From Neoechinorhynchus agilis (taxonomy: Eukaryota; Acanthocephala): a DNA stretch of 35,043 nt. The position numbers were made by a program, and so were the translations under genes. Shown here in pieces: positions 18,592 through 28,515 of the stretch (position 1 is the stretch's first letter; each line of letters opens with the position of its first letter). The DNA is taken from the NCBI GenBank assembly GCA_051530055.1, contig JBMGUZ010000025.1:1-35043 (forward strand), read 5' to 3'. A model generated the notes under the pieces. That model was given only the letters and a program-made list of their open reading frames with translations, searched no databases and had not been told where the DNA came from.

Positions 18592-19436
18592 TCTTGTTGT
18601 TTGGTTGAATTCATTTTGTATGCTTCGGTTAATATTTTATTTACATCAGCTTGTCGTTAATGAACTGCAAGCCAAAATAAACTTTCTCTCATAATCCAAT
18701 AATAGAGTACAGTGATTGCGACTGGAAGATAAACTGCCAAATAAAGATTCCGCCATCCTCTAACAAAATAAGCGACTAAATCCAACATCAACATTCCTAC
18801 ACCCCAAATGAAATTAGCCATTATACACGGGTGCCTCGGTATTCTGCCGCAAAAACTTCAATCCTGAGAATGTAACAAGAAAGTTGACCAATCTGCCAGC
18901 AAATTCCAAATAAAAAAACGGAATACTATAAAAAATATCAAGATGATTCCGATCAATAAACAAGATATAATGATTTTAACTGAACGGATGCATCCGATTT
19001 AGATGGTGTTTGAAAGTGCACAGCCGATTCCGAATATGATATTGATCCAAGTCCCGAGAAGAGCAATTGGATTCTTACCAAAGTTGTCGCCAAACATTGA
19101 CAAAACGGCTGCCCCAATTACTGATCCTATGAAAAAGGCTGGCTGTGGAATATCCTTTAAGAATTTCCGATCGCAATATAGATCAAAAGTGAATACCAGC
19201 GATCTGTCGTCGGGAAGCGGGTGGATGTAGCCGTTAGGACAGGGAATTGTTTTATTTGACAGTGAATAATAATTCTCAAACTTTCCATCTGCATTAATTG
19301 AAATCGCGTCGCTCATCGGCCATCAAATTAATTTAAAAATTTCTATTCTACTTATATTTTTGAAAATAGTAACGTTAAAGCTTTCAATATTTTATTTTTT
19401 GAAGCTCTATCATTCAAAGCCTTGTGATCATTTTCT
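18592..19436. repeat. About 845-bp direct repeat flanking the viral insert (copy 1)
   Basis: This segment and 24307-25149 have the same orientation and differ at about a dozen positions by eye, while the left arm holds the sequence once (12308-13153). It contains the SLC22-like remnant. It ends at 19436, where a 35-bp filler begins. Confidence 0.92.
18657..19316 (-). pseudogene. SLC22-like remnant, second copy
   Basis: Mirror of 12429-13088. The first frame (19316 to 18999) keeps LVFTFDLYCDRKFLKDIPQP and FFIGSVIGAAV and differs from the left copy at about one residue (TDDRS against PDDRS). The later SLC22 pieces follow in the same broken state. Confidence 0.65.
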
Positions 19437-19470
19437 TTTCTTGATTCCTGCTCACTTGATTGCTATGGAA
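19436..19470. repeat. 35-bp templated filler at the insert junction
   Basis: The bases between host homology and the viral insert are an exact copy of the end of the 170-bp unit at about 17977-18012 and 18147-18182 (core ttgattcctgctcacttgat). They are in the same orientation as their source. The host repeat ends at 19436 and the viral sequence starts at about 19471. Confidence 0.9.
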
Positions 19471-22400
19471 AACTTGCTACGTTAGCCAAAGAGAATCGAA
19501 GGCGGATATGAGCGTTTATCTTCACTTGGATTGCAAAGAGAGGTCCTATCGTGATGACATCATACTGGCCCCTACAGCTTCTAGGATGAAAAGCTCCTCG
19601 AAAAGTGACATCTGATCGGACCCCGTCGACGAACCCTTTCAACGTGACGAGAGGCATAAGCTCCGGAGTGCATGGCTCATTAAGTCCTACCATAAAGGGT
19701 TCGAGATTATCCGTTTGGACGATAGACCAAACTGAATTATTCAGGAAAAACTTAGAAGTAAGTTCATCTTCCGTGGTATGGGAGGAGAGCCACCAGGACA
19801 CTCCGAGCGAAGTCCTGCCATTGTTCTCAGAATATGTTGTAGGCCCCGTGCCAATAGAAACCCCAAGTAATTTGGAAACCATAACCCAATGAAGAATAGT
19901 CCTTTCATATACGACGGTGACATTTGGGTCTTGAGCCCATGCAGCAAAGGCTCTGGCTAGAGGGACGCCCATATAAGCGTTTATAATACCTAGAATAGTC
20001 CTGTCGCTTTTTGGAAGTAGATCGGAAGGCGAGCCTAGGGTCCAAGAGGATTCGGGTACTATAGTCTTGACTGAAACCTGCATCGTATCAAGACGCATGC
20101 TTAATTTGTGGATGGCAAGTCTGAGACGAGGCAAAATGTTCGGCGCTGAGTAATACTTCAATTCATTTTCCGGGATAGTTCTTGTTCGAGTAGCCGGTAA
20201 ATCAGACACCCTCAGAAGACCGAGTTGGACCAAGGGGTAGAAGTAGAAACCGGGATCGTAGTCCCAAGCTATTCTGATACCCGAAGTATAGGGGACTTCT
20301 AATCTACCCATAAACTGGAAGTTAAGAGTATTGTTCGATAGCGCCAAATAAGACAGGAGTTCCTCCTGACAAGGGATCTCGTCAAGAGGTTCGTTTGGGA
20401 AAGAACCGTTCAGAATAGACAAACCGAGACTATCATATGGGAAGGGGCCAAGCCCGTTGGAGCGGGGATAGTAAAACCTTTGAACCCGAGTCTCCATCTC
20501 CTCCAAAGTGACAGTCACTACAATAAAGATTTTACCGGGTTGTTTAGCGAAGGCATCCATCAAGGCGAAGAAATGTTCTTCTGTTCCGGAGACATTCATA
20601 TAAATCTCATCAGTAAGAACCGGGTTCCAGACGGTAGCAACTAATCGAAAGAGTTGTTCCGCCGGAGCCGGAAAGTACTGTTCCATAAGAGCGAGGGTCC
20701 GGCCATCAAACGCTGAACTGTGGACGTCAGGTCCTTCATTCCATAAGAGATTGTTAACCGCCACACTCTTAAAAAACTCAACTACGGACACACGTAACCA
20801 CACTACCTCGAATGGTTGGCACACCCACATACGAGTGATGGTGCCGTCTAAACGAGTATTTCCATTAGGTGGTGGGGCGGTCACTTCCGGATAATTGTCT
20901 GTGGATAAGATAGCTCGCATCCGAGCAAATGTCGCAGGAGATCCATCGCGGTAATGATCGAGAGCCGACGATCCATACAATGTCAGGTAGGCCATCTTCT
21001 CGTTCCGACGACGGAGCAAGGGCGCTACGTGGCTAACGGTGTTTAGAAGACGGGTGAAGTCCATCCGTGCTGATGTGTCCAAATCGTCGGACAAGATTAA
21101 ACTGAATATTCTGTCATGACACGGACCGCTTGAGACTGTAGCCGGAGGATTCATAGGTTGCGGTGATAGAGTGTAGAGCACGTTAGCGTCGCAGTTGGTA
21201 CCAGCTCTTAGAACGGTTTCTTGTTCACGCCACAGCTCATTGTGTTCAGCACCAATCACACCAGAAGTAGAGTAGGAAAGCCCCAAGGAGAAGCAAAGAG
21301 GCCCGTAGCATTCAGCCAGGTGGGGCAAAACTCCGAGATAGTAGTCTAGGGTTTGCCTCTCTTCCTGATCTTTATCCTTATAAAAGGAAATATTGTTCTC
21401 TGCTATCTTCTTGGCAGTATCACTAAGAAAGGCGTCATCATCCATACAGGTAAGACCTATCGTATGAAGGAATCTGGGTTCTTGAGCAGCAATGATACCC
21501 AATTTGGTGGTAGGTAAAGTGCGAAAGAGGGAATAGTTCCCGGCCAATGCAGTGGTGACTTTGAAGACATGGCTAGACGATTGCACAGATTCGACAGTCA
21601 TCCGATATCCAATTGGGACATAGGGCCCGGAAACAGGATTGCCGTTGATAGCGTGCATAAGGCGGTTCCACTCGTCAGCAAGCCTCTTAGCGTAGCCATC
21701 ACCACCAGCCAGAACGGAGGAGATGTAAGAACTAGTAAAAGTGCTCACACCGTTTCCAGCTCTATGGATGATATCATCCGACGAAAGCCAACCTGACGTG
21801 TAGAATTGCCTGAAATGTCCATTTCTAAGCGACGAAAGTAGAGCAATGCGCCTAGAGGCGCGCCATTCTAGATTTTCAATCAATTCGCTCTGGCCGTTCA
21901 GGGTATCTAACTCTTTGCAGAATGCAGCACACAAGCGTTGATTACGAGAGTTGAGTCCGTGCGCTAGAGCACGCAACATAGGCTGGTTATTTCTGTGGGC
22001 GAAGCAAAGACCCATAAGACGCTTCTTCGAGGTGCCAATCTTGTTGAGAAGGAAGTGGGCACGAACTCGAACGTCATTACGGATTTTGTGATCAATTCCC
22101 TCAGATTTTTCGGTTATGGTCGTAGCCCCAACGAACGCACTTTCATGCTTAAAGTTTCGTATGGCGGCCTCCATATCCCGAGTAAAGGATCCATTCTTAT
22201 CAGTGGGGACGAAAGTGTTGAACTTCTTATAGCCATCGCGTTTCTCTCTTTTGTCCACTCGGACGTATTCCATCTGACCTAGAGTAGCCCTGCTTATGTA
22301 AGCTAGAAAAGCAGTTCCTAAGTCGACAGGACTACTAGGCAAAGAATCCAGATCCAGGTCGTCACAGTATGTAGTCATGATTGGGAGATCATCTAGATAT

Positions 22401-22957
22401 GCCAAAGCCTGAATTTCCTCCACAACCTTTTCTATCAATGTAAGGCTCGAATCAATCTTAAGTTGTGCTTCCCTCAAATCATCTAGAATCTTCAGAAGGA
22501 CGGGATCACGTGGACGTTTGACTAGAGCCTCTCGTGTTGACTCCACTTGTTTCTTATTTTGTGACAGAAGCTCTTTGAAATCGATCCTCTTCTTAGCCAA
22601 GACTTTCTCGATGGTTGCTCGAAGTTTAGCCCGTGTTTTCGTAGGATTAGCACTGTGTAGCAGATCAGCTGGGGAAGCTTCGAGAATCCGAGCGATAGCG
22701 GAGAGCTCACCCTGCGGCACTAAAGTTTCTTCGGGCTGAGCAGAACGGCTAAAACTAATGTCTTCTGAAGGCCTAACCAGAACGGTGTCAACTTGTTTCT
22801 TTTGGTCCATAAGAGGAGTCGAGAGCTGCGGCCCAATGGCTGACTGGACACAGCCCGGGAAGGCGGAAGCTAGAGCTGCTCTACTTCTAGTGAGCAAAGT
22901 TCTTGTCATCATCTCGACACGAGCGTGTGTAGTTGGTAGGGCATCGAAGGTGGGCAT
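19463..22957 (-). CDS. Virus-structural-like protein, 1164 residues (fossil)
   Basis: This is the longest frame in the window, and it looks whole across the insert. Residues about 95-185 are charged and helical; the rest is mixed alpha/beta with many aromatic and Pro residues, like large virion proteins. I see no GDD or other polymerase motif, no protease triad, no signal peptide and no obvious membrane helix. Size, composition and an RNA-virus-like layout suggest a capsid protein of a toti-like double-stranded RNA virus (Ghabrivirales). I match no specific motif, so this family call is weak. Reo-like structural proteins or an unknown virus group are alternatives. The open frame of about 3.5 kb implies recent endogenisation or retained function. 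Confidence 0.5.
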   Translation of the reverse strand: MPTFDALPTTHARVEMMTRTLLTRSRAALASAFPGCVQSAIGPQLSTPLMDQKKQVDTVLVRPSEDISFSRSAQPEETLVPQGELSAIARILEASPADLLHSANPTKTRAKLRATIEKVLAKKRIDFKELLSQNKKQVESTREALVKRPRDPVLLKILDDLREAQLKIDSSLTLIEKVVEEIQALAYLDDLPIMTTYCDDLDLDSLPSSPVDLGTAFLAYISRATLGQMEYVRVDKREKRDGYKKFNTFVPTDKNGSFTRDMEAAIRNFKHESAFVGATTITEKSEGIDHKIRNDVRVRAHFLLNKIGTSKKRLMGLCFAHRNNQPMLRALAHGLNSRNQRLCAAFCKELDTLNGQSELIENLEWRASRRIALLSSLRNGHFRQFYTSGWLSSDDIIHRAGNGVSTFTSSYISSVLAGGDGYAKRLADEWNRLMHAINGNPVSGPYVPIGYRMTVESVQSSSHVFKVTTALAGNYSLFRTLPTTKLGIIAAQEPRFLHTIGLTCMDDDAFLSDTAKKIAENNISFYKDKDQEERQTLDYYLGVLPHLAECYGPLCFSLGLSYSTSGVIGAEHNELWREQETVLRAGTNCDANVLYTLSPQPMNPPATVSSGPCHDRIFSLILSDDLDTSARMDFTRLLNTVSHVAPLLRRRNEKMAYLTLYGSSALDHYRDGSPATFARMRAILSTDNYPEVTAPPPNGNTRLDGTITRMWVCQPFEVVWLRVSVVEFFKSVAVNNLLWNEGPDVHSSAFDGRTLALMEQYFPAPAEQLFRLVATVWNPVLTDEIYMNVSGTEEHFFALMDAFAKQPGKIFIVVTVTLEEMETRVQRFYYPRSNGLGPFPYDSLGLSILNGSFPNEPLDEIPCQEELLSYLALSNNTLNFQFMGRLEVPYTSGIRIAWDYDPGFYFYPLVQLGLLRVSDLPATRTRTIPENELKYYSAPNILPRLRLAIHKLSMRLDTMQVSVKTIVPESSWTLGSPSDLLPKSDRTILGIINAYMGVPLARAFAAWAQDPNVTVVYERTILHWVMVSKLLGVSIGTGPTTYSENNGRTSLGVSWWLSSHTTEDELTSKFFLNNSVWSIVQTDNLEPFMVGLNEPCTPELMPLVTLKGFVDGVRSDVTFRGAFHPRSCRGQYDVITIGPLFAIQVKINAHIRLRFSLANVASFP

Positions 22958-23639
22958 GAAAACGCAGTGACAAGCGCGCCTTTTTCGAGTTCGCAGTCCG
23001 ACAGAAGTTTGAGTCTAAAAAGTTGAACGGCAAAAAGAGAGCGGATTAGGAGAAGATTGGATGAATCCCTTTTTATCTTGATAGTATGATATGATTTGGT
23101 AGTTTCAAAGATTTCTCGAATCGAGAGTTCATTATTCATGTCTAGGTTTAGAAAAGCCCGATTAAACAAGTAATGGGCCCAGGCGTGGATATTCTTTTTC
23201 GAAGATGCCGCTAACGCAATTTTCTTCCGACAGTTCGCGCAGGTCTTACGTTGGTGGTTAACGTAGACGGCATAATAATCGGAAGGACTGAGCGTTGTTC
23301 CAGAAGGAAGGTCCACCTCGTAATCACTGATTTGTTCTGGCTTTAAGCAGCATGGCTGCGCGATGTCCTTGTAGAATGCGAGGAATGCATCTAAGAATAT
23401 CTTCTGCTCGTTATGGGGCGTATCGAGAGGTACAGCTGCTAATTCAAAACCCCCGTTTGTCTAGAAGCAGTTCCGTGCAAGGAGCAGGTAGCCTGGAAAA
23501 GTTCGTCCGGACGACGGGAAAATACTGCTAAAGCAAATCCAACCAGATCTTTTAAATGACCAGTAGCCAAACGACAGATACCAAGAGTTTTCCAGTTAGC
23601 AGGATCACCGGTAGAGAGTGGCACGACGGCCTCGGACAC
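22909..23639 (-). other. Shorter virus-derived frames upstream of the main ORF
   Basis: On the minus strand two short frames lie here, 23439-23639 (66 codons) and 22909-23316 (135 codons). The latter includes a CxxC pair (KTCANCRKKI) and overlaps the start of the large frame in another phase. They share the high G+C content and so belong to the insert. I recognise no domain. The region appears broken. Confidence 0.35.
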
Positions 23640-24306
23640 AGAAGACCCGGCAACAAAGGTCTGCGGTAATGAAGTAGTTGCCTCATACCAAAGGTCGGAG
23701 CAAGCGCAACGGATGATATGTTACAAGTGTTCGCGCTTGAACTCAGAACTGAGGTGGAAGGTGAATATTGCGGCAGTGGTCTCTGCCTTCAGCGTCGCCT
23801 GGGCGGTGGGTATCTCTCTCATCTACACACTTGGCGCTAGAAGCGTCCACAGATACACCCTGACCGCCTCGCGGCTCGTACCTAGCGATGATTTGGGCAA
23901 CGAGCCGATCCTTCGAAAAACTACCGGCATTGCGGAGCCCAAGAGTTGGATTTGGGGCTTCACGCATATATCCAATAGGTTTATCCGCACACGGGGCCTG
24001 GGGGGGGGGAAAGACTTTCCCGACAGCGGCACACCTTTCTTCACACATTCACTACTTTCTACACTCACACCACGAGGCAGATTGATAGTACAGCAATCGA
24101 CATCTCGACCAGAGACGATGGGAACGCTAAGGTATAGGGCGATTCCCAGCTCGCTCGATCGGGATGAAGACGCCAGTACTAATCAATCGCTCGAGTTCAC
24201 TAACATGCGCTTCTTTCATTGAGTTGGTTTGGTTCATTACGCGAGTTTGGGCCTCTGAATCATCGGCTATTAGTTCTATATCGTCGTCAAGTGAAAAAAT
24301 ATTTGA
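23640..24306. other. Right end of the viral insert, no gene assigned
   Basis: GC-rich sequence with overlapping frames on both strands, none convincing. It contains a run of ten G (24000-24009). It joins host sequence at 24307. Confidence 0.35.
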
Positions 24307-25149
24307 TCTTGTTGTTTGGTTGAATTCATTTTGTATGCTTCGGTTTATATTTTATTTACATCAGCTTGTCGTTAATGAACTGCAAGCCAAAATAAACTTT
24401 CTCTCATAATCCAATAATAGAGTACAGTTATTGCGACTGGAACATAAACTGCCAAATAAAGATTCCGCCATCCTCTAACAAAATAAGCGACTAAATCCAA
24501 CATCAACATTCCTATACCTCAAATGAAATTAGCCATTATACACGGGGTGCCTCGGTATTCTGCCGCAAAAACTTCAATCCTGAGAATGTAACAAGAAAGT
24601 TGACCAATCTGCCAGCAAATTCCAAATAAAAAAACGGAATACTATAAAAAATATCAAGATGATTCCGATCAATAACAAGATATAATGATTTAACTGAACG
24701 GATGCATCCGATTTAGATGGTGTTTGAAAGTGCACAGCCGATTCCGAATATGATATTGATCCAAGTCCCGAGAAGAGCAATTGGATTCTTACCAAAGTTG
24801 TCGCCAAACATTGACAAAACGGCTGCCCCAATTACTGATCCTATGAAAAAGGCTGGCTGCGGAATATCCTTTAAGAATCCGATCGCAATATAGATCAAAA
24901 GTGAATACCAGCGATCTGTCGTCGGGAAGCGGGTGGATGTAGCCGTTAGGACAGGGAATTGTTTTATTTGACAGTGAATAATAATTCTCAAACTTCCCAT
25001 CTGCATTAATTGAAATCGCGTCGCTCATCATCCATCAAATTAATTTAAAAATTTCTATTCTACTTATATTTTTGAAAATAGTAACGTTAAAGCTTTCAAT
25101 ATTTTATTTTTTGAAGCTCTATCATTCAAAGCCTTGTGATCATTTTCTT
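24307..25149. repeat. About 845-bp direct repeat flanking the viral insert (copy 2)
   Basis: Same orientation as 18592-19436. Unlike copy 1, it continues without a break into the rest of block B (25150 onward), so on this side the host sequence is in its original context. Confidence 0.92.
24372..25028 (-). pseudogene. SLC22-like remnant, third copy
   Basis: This is the third copy of the transporter remnant. It carries extra small length changes compared with the other two: a three-base pair of losses within the CDRKFL segment and single-base differences near 24545 and 24670-24690. These cut the first frame further. It is clearly non-functional. Confidence 0.65.
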
Positions 25150-25291
25150 CAATTCTTTTACTTTTCGCCCCAATTCTCGTTCTTATACAACTCAAATCCT
25201 CCATTAGTAAAGGACATTTATGTTCCGGCATTTGATATAAATCTAACGAATGAATTTCCCTTCGCTGTTTTGTGATTACATTGAGTGCCAT
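25064..25291 (-). CDS. Unknown 75-residue open frame (right copy)
   Basis: Mirror of 12166-12393. It stays open with a few substitutions (EAKSK to GAKSK and RDLKN to RASKN). No family is recognised. The corresponding part near 19320-19436 is truncated by the junction of the viral insert. Confidence 0.25.
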   Translation of the reverse strand: MALNVITKQRREIHSLDLYQMPEHKCPLLMEDLSCIRTRIGAKSKRIEENDHKALNDRASKNKILKALTLLFSKI

Positions 25292-26019
25292 TTAAACATT
25301 TATGGCATTATAGACGTATCTTCTTATATTCTTATAATCTGCCACCTTTTCAGCTATTCTCAAATCCACACCATGGAAAATCCCCTGATTTTCATGATCG
25401 AAGTGGATTCCAACAAGTTAATCGGCGACTTCACTGTATGTTGTATTGCTTGGTGCTGATCATGCGTAGTCCGAATGTTTTTCTCGTGGTTTTGCAAGGT
25501 TCATTGCTTGATTCTGTTCTCGAGTAGAAATGACTGCTGATTCGGTTGAAGATGAAATGATTGAACGTTGTATTGAACGTGGCTTTTCATCGAATCGATG
25601 AGTACGAGTCCACTTCAGGATTGTGGTTCATTTGACCATTGAACGATTATGGCGGTACGTTTTCCATTGTGCTTAAATACTTGGATTTGAAGATTCGAAT
25701 CAGTAAGAGGAAATGTTGAGATCGTGAAAATAAAGATGGCTGAGTTTGGTGAAGATGTCTCTCAATAGTAAAAGAATGAAAACTTACATTGAAATCATTA
25801 AAGCATTTCTGATTCGCAGGATAAAGGCTACTTTGTATTAATGCTGATTTTTTGACATTTTTATCCTTTTTTGCTTAGCGAAAAAATCTTAAAATTAGTC
25901 CATAGACAACATTTAATTGTTAATTGAGAAGCGATTTCTGTATCGATAACATTTTGTTAAACATACTCATTTTTTTGAGACATCAAATCATTCACACAAT
26001 CGCTCTGGATCCCTGAGAT
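25292..26019. other. No gene assigned; mirror of 11461-12165
   Basis: AT-rich sequence with short frames only, closely matching the left arm. Confidence 0.3.
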
Positions 26020-26260
26020 GCCGTTTTGGTGTAACGGTCGAAAGGACGGATGAAGCATTCCCTCTCGTTTTCAGAGCAGATTTTTGTAGGAGGAATGCTC
26101 CTGATCTCGGATCGCCAGTGATTCGTCTCAATCTCTTAGACAATTCCTAGACCAGGTCCTGGGCCGCAGTGAGCTCACACTTTCCAGCATTAAGCTTAAC
26201 GTTTAATCTCGCATTCTCCCTAATCTTTCCTGATCTCTCGGTTCGGATATCAGCCTTATG
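26020..26260 (-). mobile_element. Short retroelement-like coding relic, mirror copy
   Basis: Reverse complement of 11210-11460 with the same GDPRSGAFLLQKSA and RGNASSVLSTV words on the minus strand. Family unresolved; broken. Confidence 0.35.
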
Positions 26261-26583
26261 GACGTCAAGAAGGAAGTAAAATGATAATCAGACTCAAGAT
26301 ATAGACAAATAACTACCATACAAATGAAGATTCTTACTACGAACAATAAATCATTTTACTGGGCTGCTATTATTTTTGTCAGCTCTTCTTCAGTACTAAT
26401 TTTGATTACTAATTCATCAAAACAATGAAAATAAAGCTTCCATTTCACGTTTGACAATATCTCAGATGTTTGTACATTTGAAAGACGCCAATTGAGGTCG
26501 AATTGACGTCGTTCAATTTCGGTGCAGTAAAACTAAAACCATACTTTAGTATTGTCTTTAAAGTGCAAGAGAACGAATCAAAA
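26261..26583. promoter_or_regulatory. Upstream region of the intact five-repeat gene
   Basis: No ATG in frame lies between the frame's opening and 26584, so 26584 is the first start; its context is tcaaaaATGa. The region is mirrored at 10873-11200. No core promoter element is identifiable by eye. Confidence 0.3.
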
Positions 26584-28515
26584 ATGACGATCAAGCGAAC
26601 ATCAAATGCTAAGGATAAATCACTCGCTCAAATATGTGATGAATTGAGAGATAATCTCGACGGTGATTCTTGTACAATCAACCAATCTTTGGCCAAACGA
26701 AACCTGCGAGAATTGTTAACGCGATCGATTACAGCCGAAGAAATCTTAAACTTTGGGATGCTTGAGATGGTAGACGAAATGGCCGTAGACAAAGATTGCA
26801 AAAGTACAAGTTGGTTCCTAAGTAAATTAAAGAGCAAATTCAAAAAGATTGTCGGCGAAAAATATTGTCCAAGGATGAAAACGACGAAGACATTGGTCAG
26901 TACGACCTCAACTCGAAAACGGGCAAATAAAGATGAAGTAATGGCGAAAAAGGAGATGACAGATTCAAGCGATAAAGGACGAATCCATTATGAAATGGCA
27001 ACGTCCAAATCATTAAATATGCTAGTTAAAAAAGTTAAAATTGGATTGGACTCACAGTTTAAGGTTACAAACAAGATCTTAGTAACCAGTGTCTTTTCTG
27101 AGATTCTCAAACAAGAAATGGCCATCTCTCAGATTGGTAAGTCCGGCCTGATAAAGATTCTCCACCAAATGATTCAAAACAAAGAAAACGGAGAACTTGA
27201 TTATTTGATTAAAGAAGTAGCAGCAAAAATTAAAGTAGTGCTCGGCATGGAGAAAGGTAAAAATGCCGATGATAAATCTCATACGATGTCCGGTATCCAC
27301 TCAAAGTTTGATGTTGAGATTGAAGAGCAGTGTCCGATAGAAACGAAATCTAAATCCAGTTTTGAAGACGCGAGCTGTAAAGAAATTTCAAGGAAGAGGC
27401 TGTCATCAACCATTCAAGGTGAAGAGAAAACAAAAATTCAGCGGACAGATTCAACACATCTCCGTCAAAGAATCTTGATGACTATGAACTCTGAGCACAA
27501 AATTGTGAATTTTGATTTATTAAGGAGCATCGTTGATGAAATTCTGAAGGGCGAAGTTAGCCTGAGTGAAATTCGTCAATCCGGATTGATAGATGTCCTT
27601 GGAGAGATGCTCGACAACAAGGATAATGCTCCACTCAAGAAACTCTTAATCCAAGTTGCTATGAAGGTCAAGGAGGCTTTCAATCAAAATCGATCTAAAG
27701 AAAGACCAGCGACCAAACCCAAATTGAATAAACCAAAAGAAGTAGAACCCGAAATATCAAATACTGATTCTAGTGATCGGGATTCTAACGCAATTTCGGA
27801 CAAGAGAACAAAATCGCCGAAGAGAATCAATAGCGATGAAGAAATAGAAACGGGACTTCACAATGTCGAAAACGTTCACAGTCAACAGATTTCAGAATCC
27901 AAACAATTGATGCCGCCTTCTCGTTTAACCAAGAAGATTAAATTACTAAAGTTTTTATTGGATTCGCAATACGCAACCAAAAGCCTAGAACTGGTGGACG
28001 ATGTCCTTTGCGAGATTTCAGAATTAGAGATGACTGTGGATGAAATCAAAGATTCCGATCTTATAAATATTCTCCATAAGATGGCCAGCAACGGGGAAAA
28101 CGAACCGTTAATCGACATAATCGATAAAATCGGAAAAAAGATGGTGGGAATCTATAATCGGCAACCTACGGAAATGTCCAATATTTCGATCGAAAATAAA
28201 TCAGGGTCACAATTGAAGGACAAACCACTCAATGAATCGATTTCAAAAAGAAAATCAAAGCCTTCAATTGAAATGAACTTGAGCATCAAGGAACTCTGCG
28301 ATCGTTTAAAAAGCATCTTGGACGAGAAGTTCACAGTTCGGAACCACGCGATGCTAAAGCGGATACTCAGCGCGATGATTGAACGTGAAATAGCGCTGAG
28401 TGAAATTCGGAATAACAGTTTGGTCAACATCCTAAGTCAAGTTCGTTCGAATCATTTAAATATTCGGCACAAGGGACTGCTTGAAAAATTGCTGAAGAAA
28501 ATAAATGGCGGCTGA
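26584..28515 (+). CDS. Five tandem LEDGF-IBD/TND-like helical domains, 643 residues
   Basis: The frame is intact from ATG 26584 to TGA. It holds five repeats of about 75 residues at about 12-92, 143-222, 293-366, 447-525 and 566-642, separated by charged Ser/Lys/Glu-rich linkers. Each repeat follows one pattern: L-x-x-(I/L)-x-x-x-L-D near the start, a middle helix, then E(I/V)(T/S/A)LSEI, then SGLI-x-ILHxM, and a final amphipathic helix. Repeat 1 ends STSWFLSKLKSKFKKIVGE, close to STMLYNKFKNMFLVGE of the LEDGF integrase-binding domain. LEDGF IBD and TFIIS N-terminal domains are small helical bundles that bind short motifs in transcription regulators. No PWWP, catalytic or membrane part is seen. 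By inference it is a nuclear scaffold. A generic ARM/HEAT-type repeat protein is the alternative. A lysine/arginine stretch (RKRANK) at about 111-116 may be a nuclear signal. Confidence 0.6.
   Translation: MTIKRTSNAKDKSLAQICDELRDNLDGDSCTINQSLAKRNLRELLTRSITAEEILNFGMLEMVDEMAVDKDCKSTSWFLSKLKSKFKKIVGEKYCPRMKTTKTLVSTTSTRKRANKDEVMAKKEMTDSSDKGRIHYEMATSKSLNMLVKKVKIGLDSQFKVTNKILVTSVFSEILKQEMAISQIGKSGLIKILHQMIQNKENGELDYLIKEVAAKIKVVLGMEKGKNADDKSHTMSGIHSKFDVEIEEQCPIETKSKSSFEDASCKEISRKRLSSTIQGEEKTKIQRTDSTHLRQRILMTMNSEHKIVNFDLLRSIVDEILKGEVSLSEIRQSGLIDVLGEMLDNKDNAPLKKLLIQVAMKVKEAFNQNRSKERPATKPKLNKPKEVEPEISNTDSSDRDSNAISDKRTKSPKRINSDEEIETGLHNVENVHSQQISESKQLMPPSRLTKKIKLLKFLLDSQYATKSLELVDDVLCEISELEMTVDEIKDSDLINILHKMASNGENEPLIDIIDKIGKKMVGIYNRQPTEMSNISIENKSGSQLKDKPLNESISKRKSKPSIEMNLSIKELCDRLKSILDEKFTVRNHAMLKRILSAMIEREIALSEIRNNSLVNILSQVRSNHLNIRHKGLLEKLLKKINGG

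Larger units (their letters stand above)
19471..24306 (-). mobile_element. Endogenous virus-like element (fossil), possibly toti-like
   Basis: An insert of about 4.8 kb with near 48 percent G+C in a sampled line, against about 25 to 35 percent around it. It splits the right arm of block B and is absent from the left arm. It has no terminal repeats of its own; host direct repeats of about 845 bp flank it. The main frame occupies 19463-22957; the part to 24306 holds only shorter frames and appears broken by at least a few changes. A G10 run lies at 24000-24009. It probably represents part of a non-retroviral RNA virus genome. From the small divergence of its flanking repeats, I infer an age similar to the block B duplication. 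Confidence 0.5.

Noticed and set aside
23713-24222. A 169-codon plus-strand frame in the viral insert
   Set aside because: The main viral frame is on the minus strand; GC-rich DNA yields long chance frames, and no motif is seen here.
19471-24306. The GC-rich insert as bacterial or other cellular contamination or transfer
   Set aside because: Both ends join host sequence, and one end carries a locally copied filler. The large frame does not look like a bacterial enzyme. A cellular origin remains possible but is less likely.
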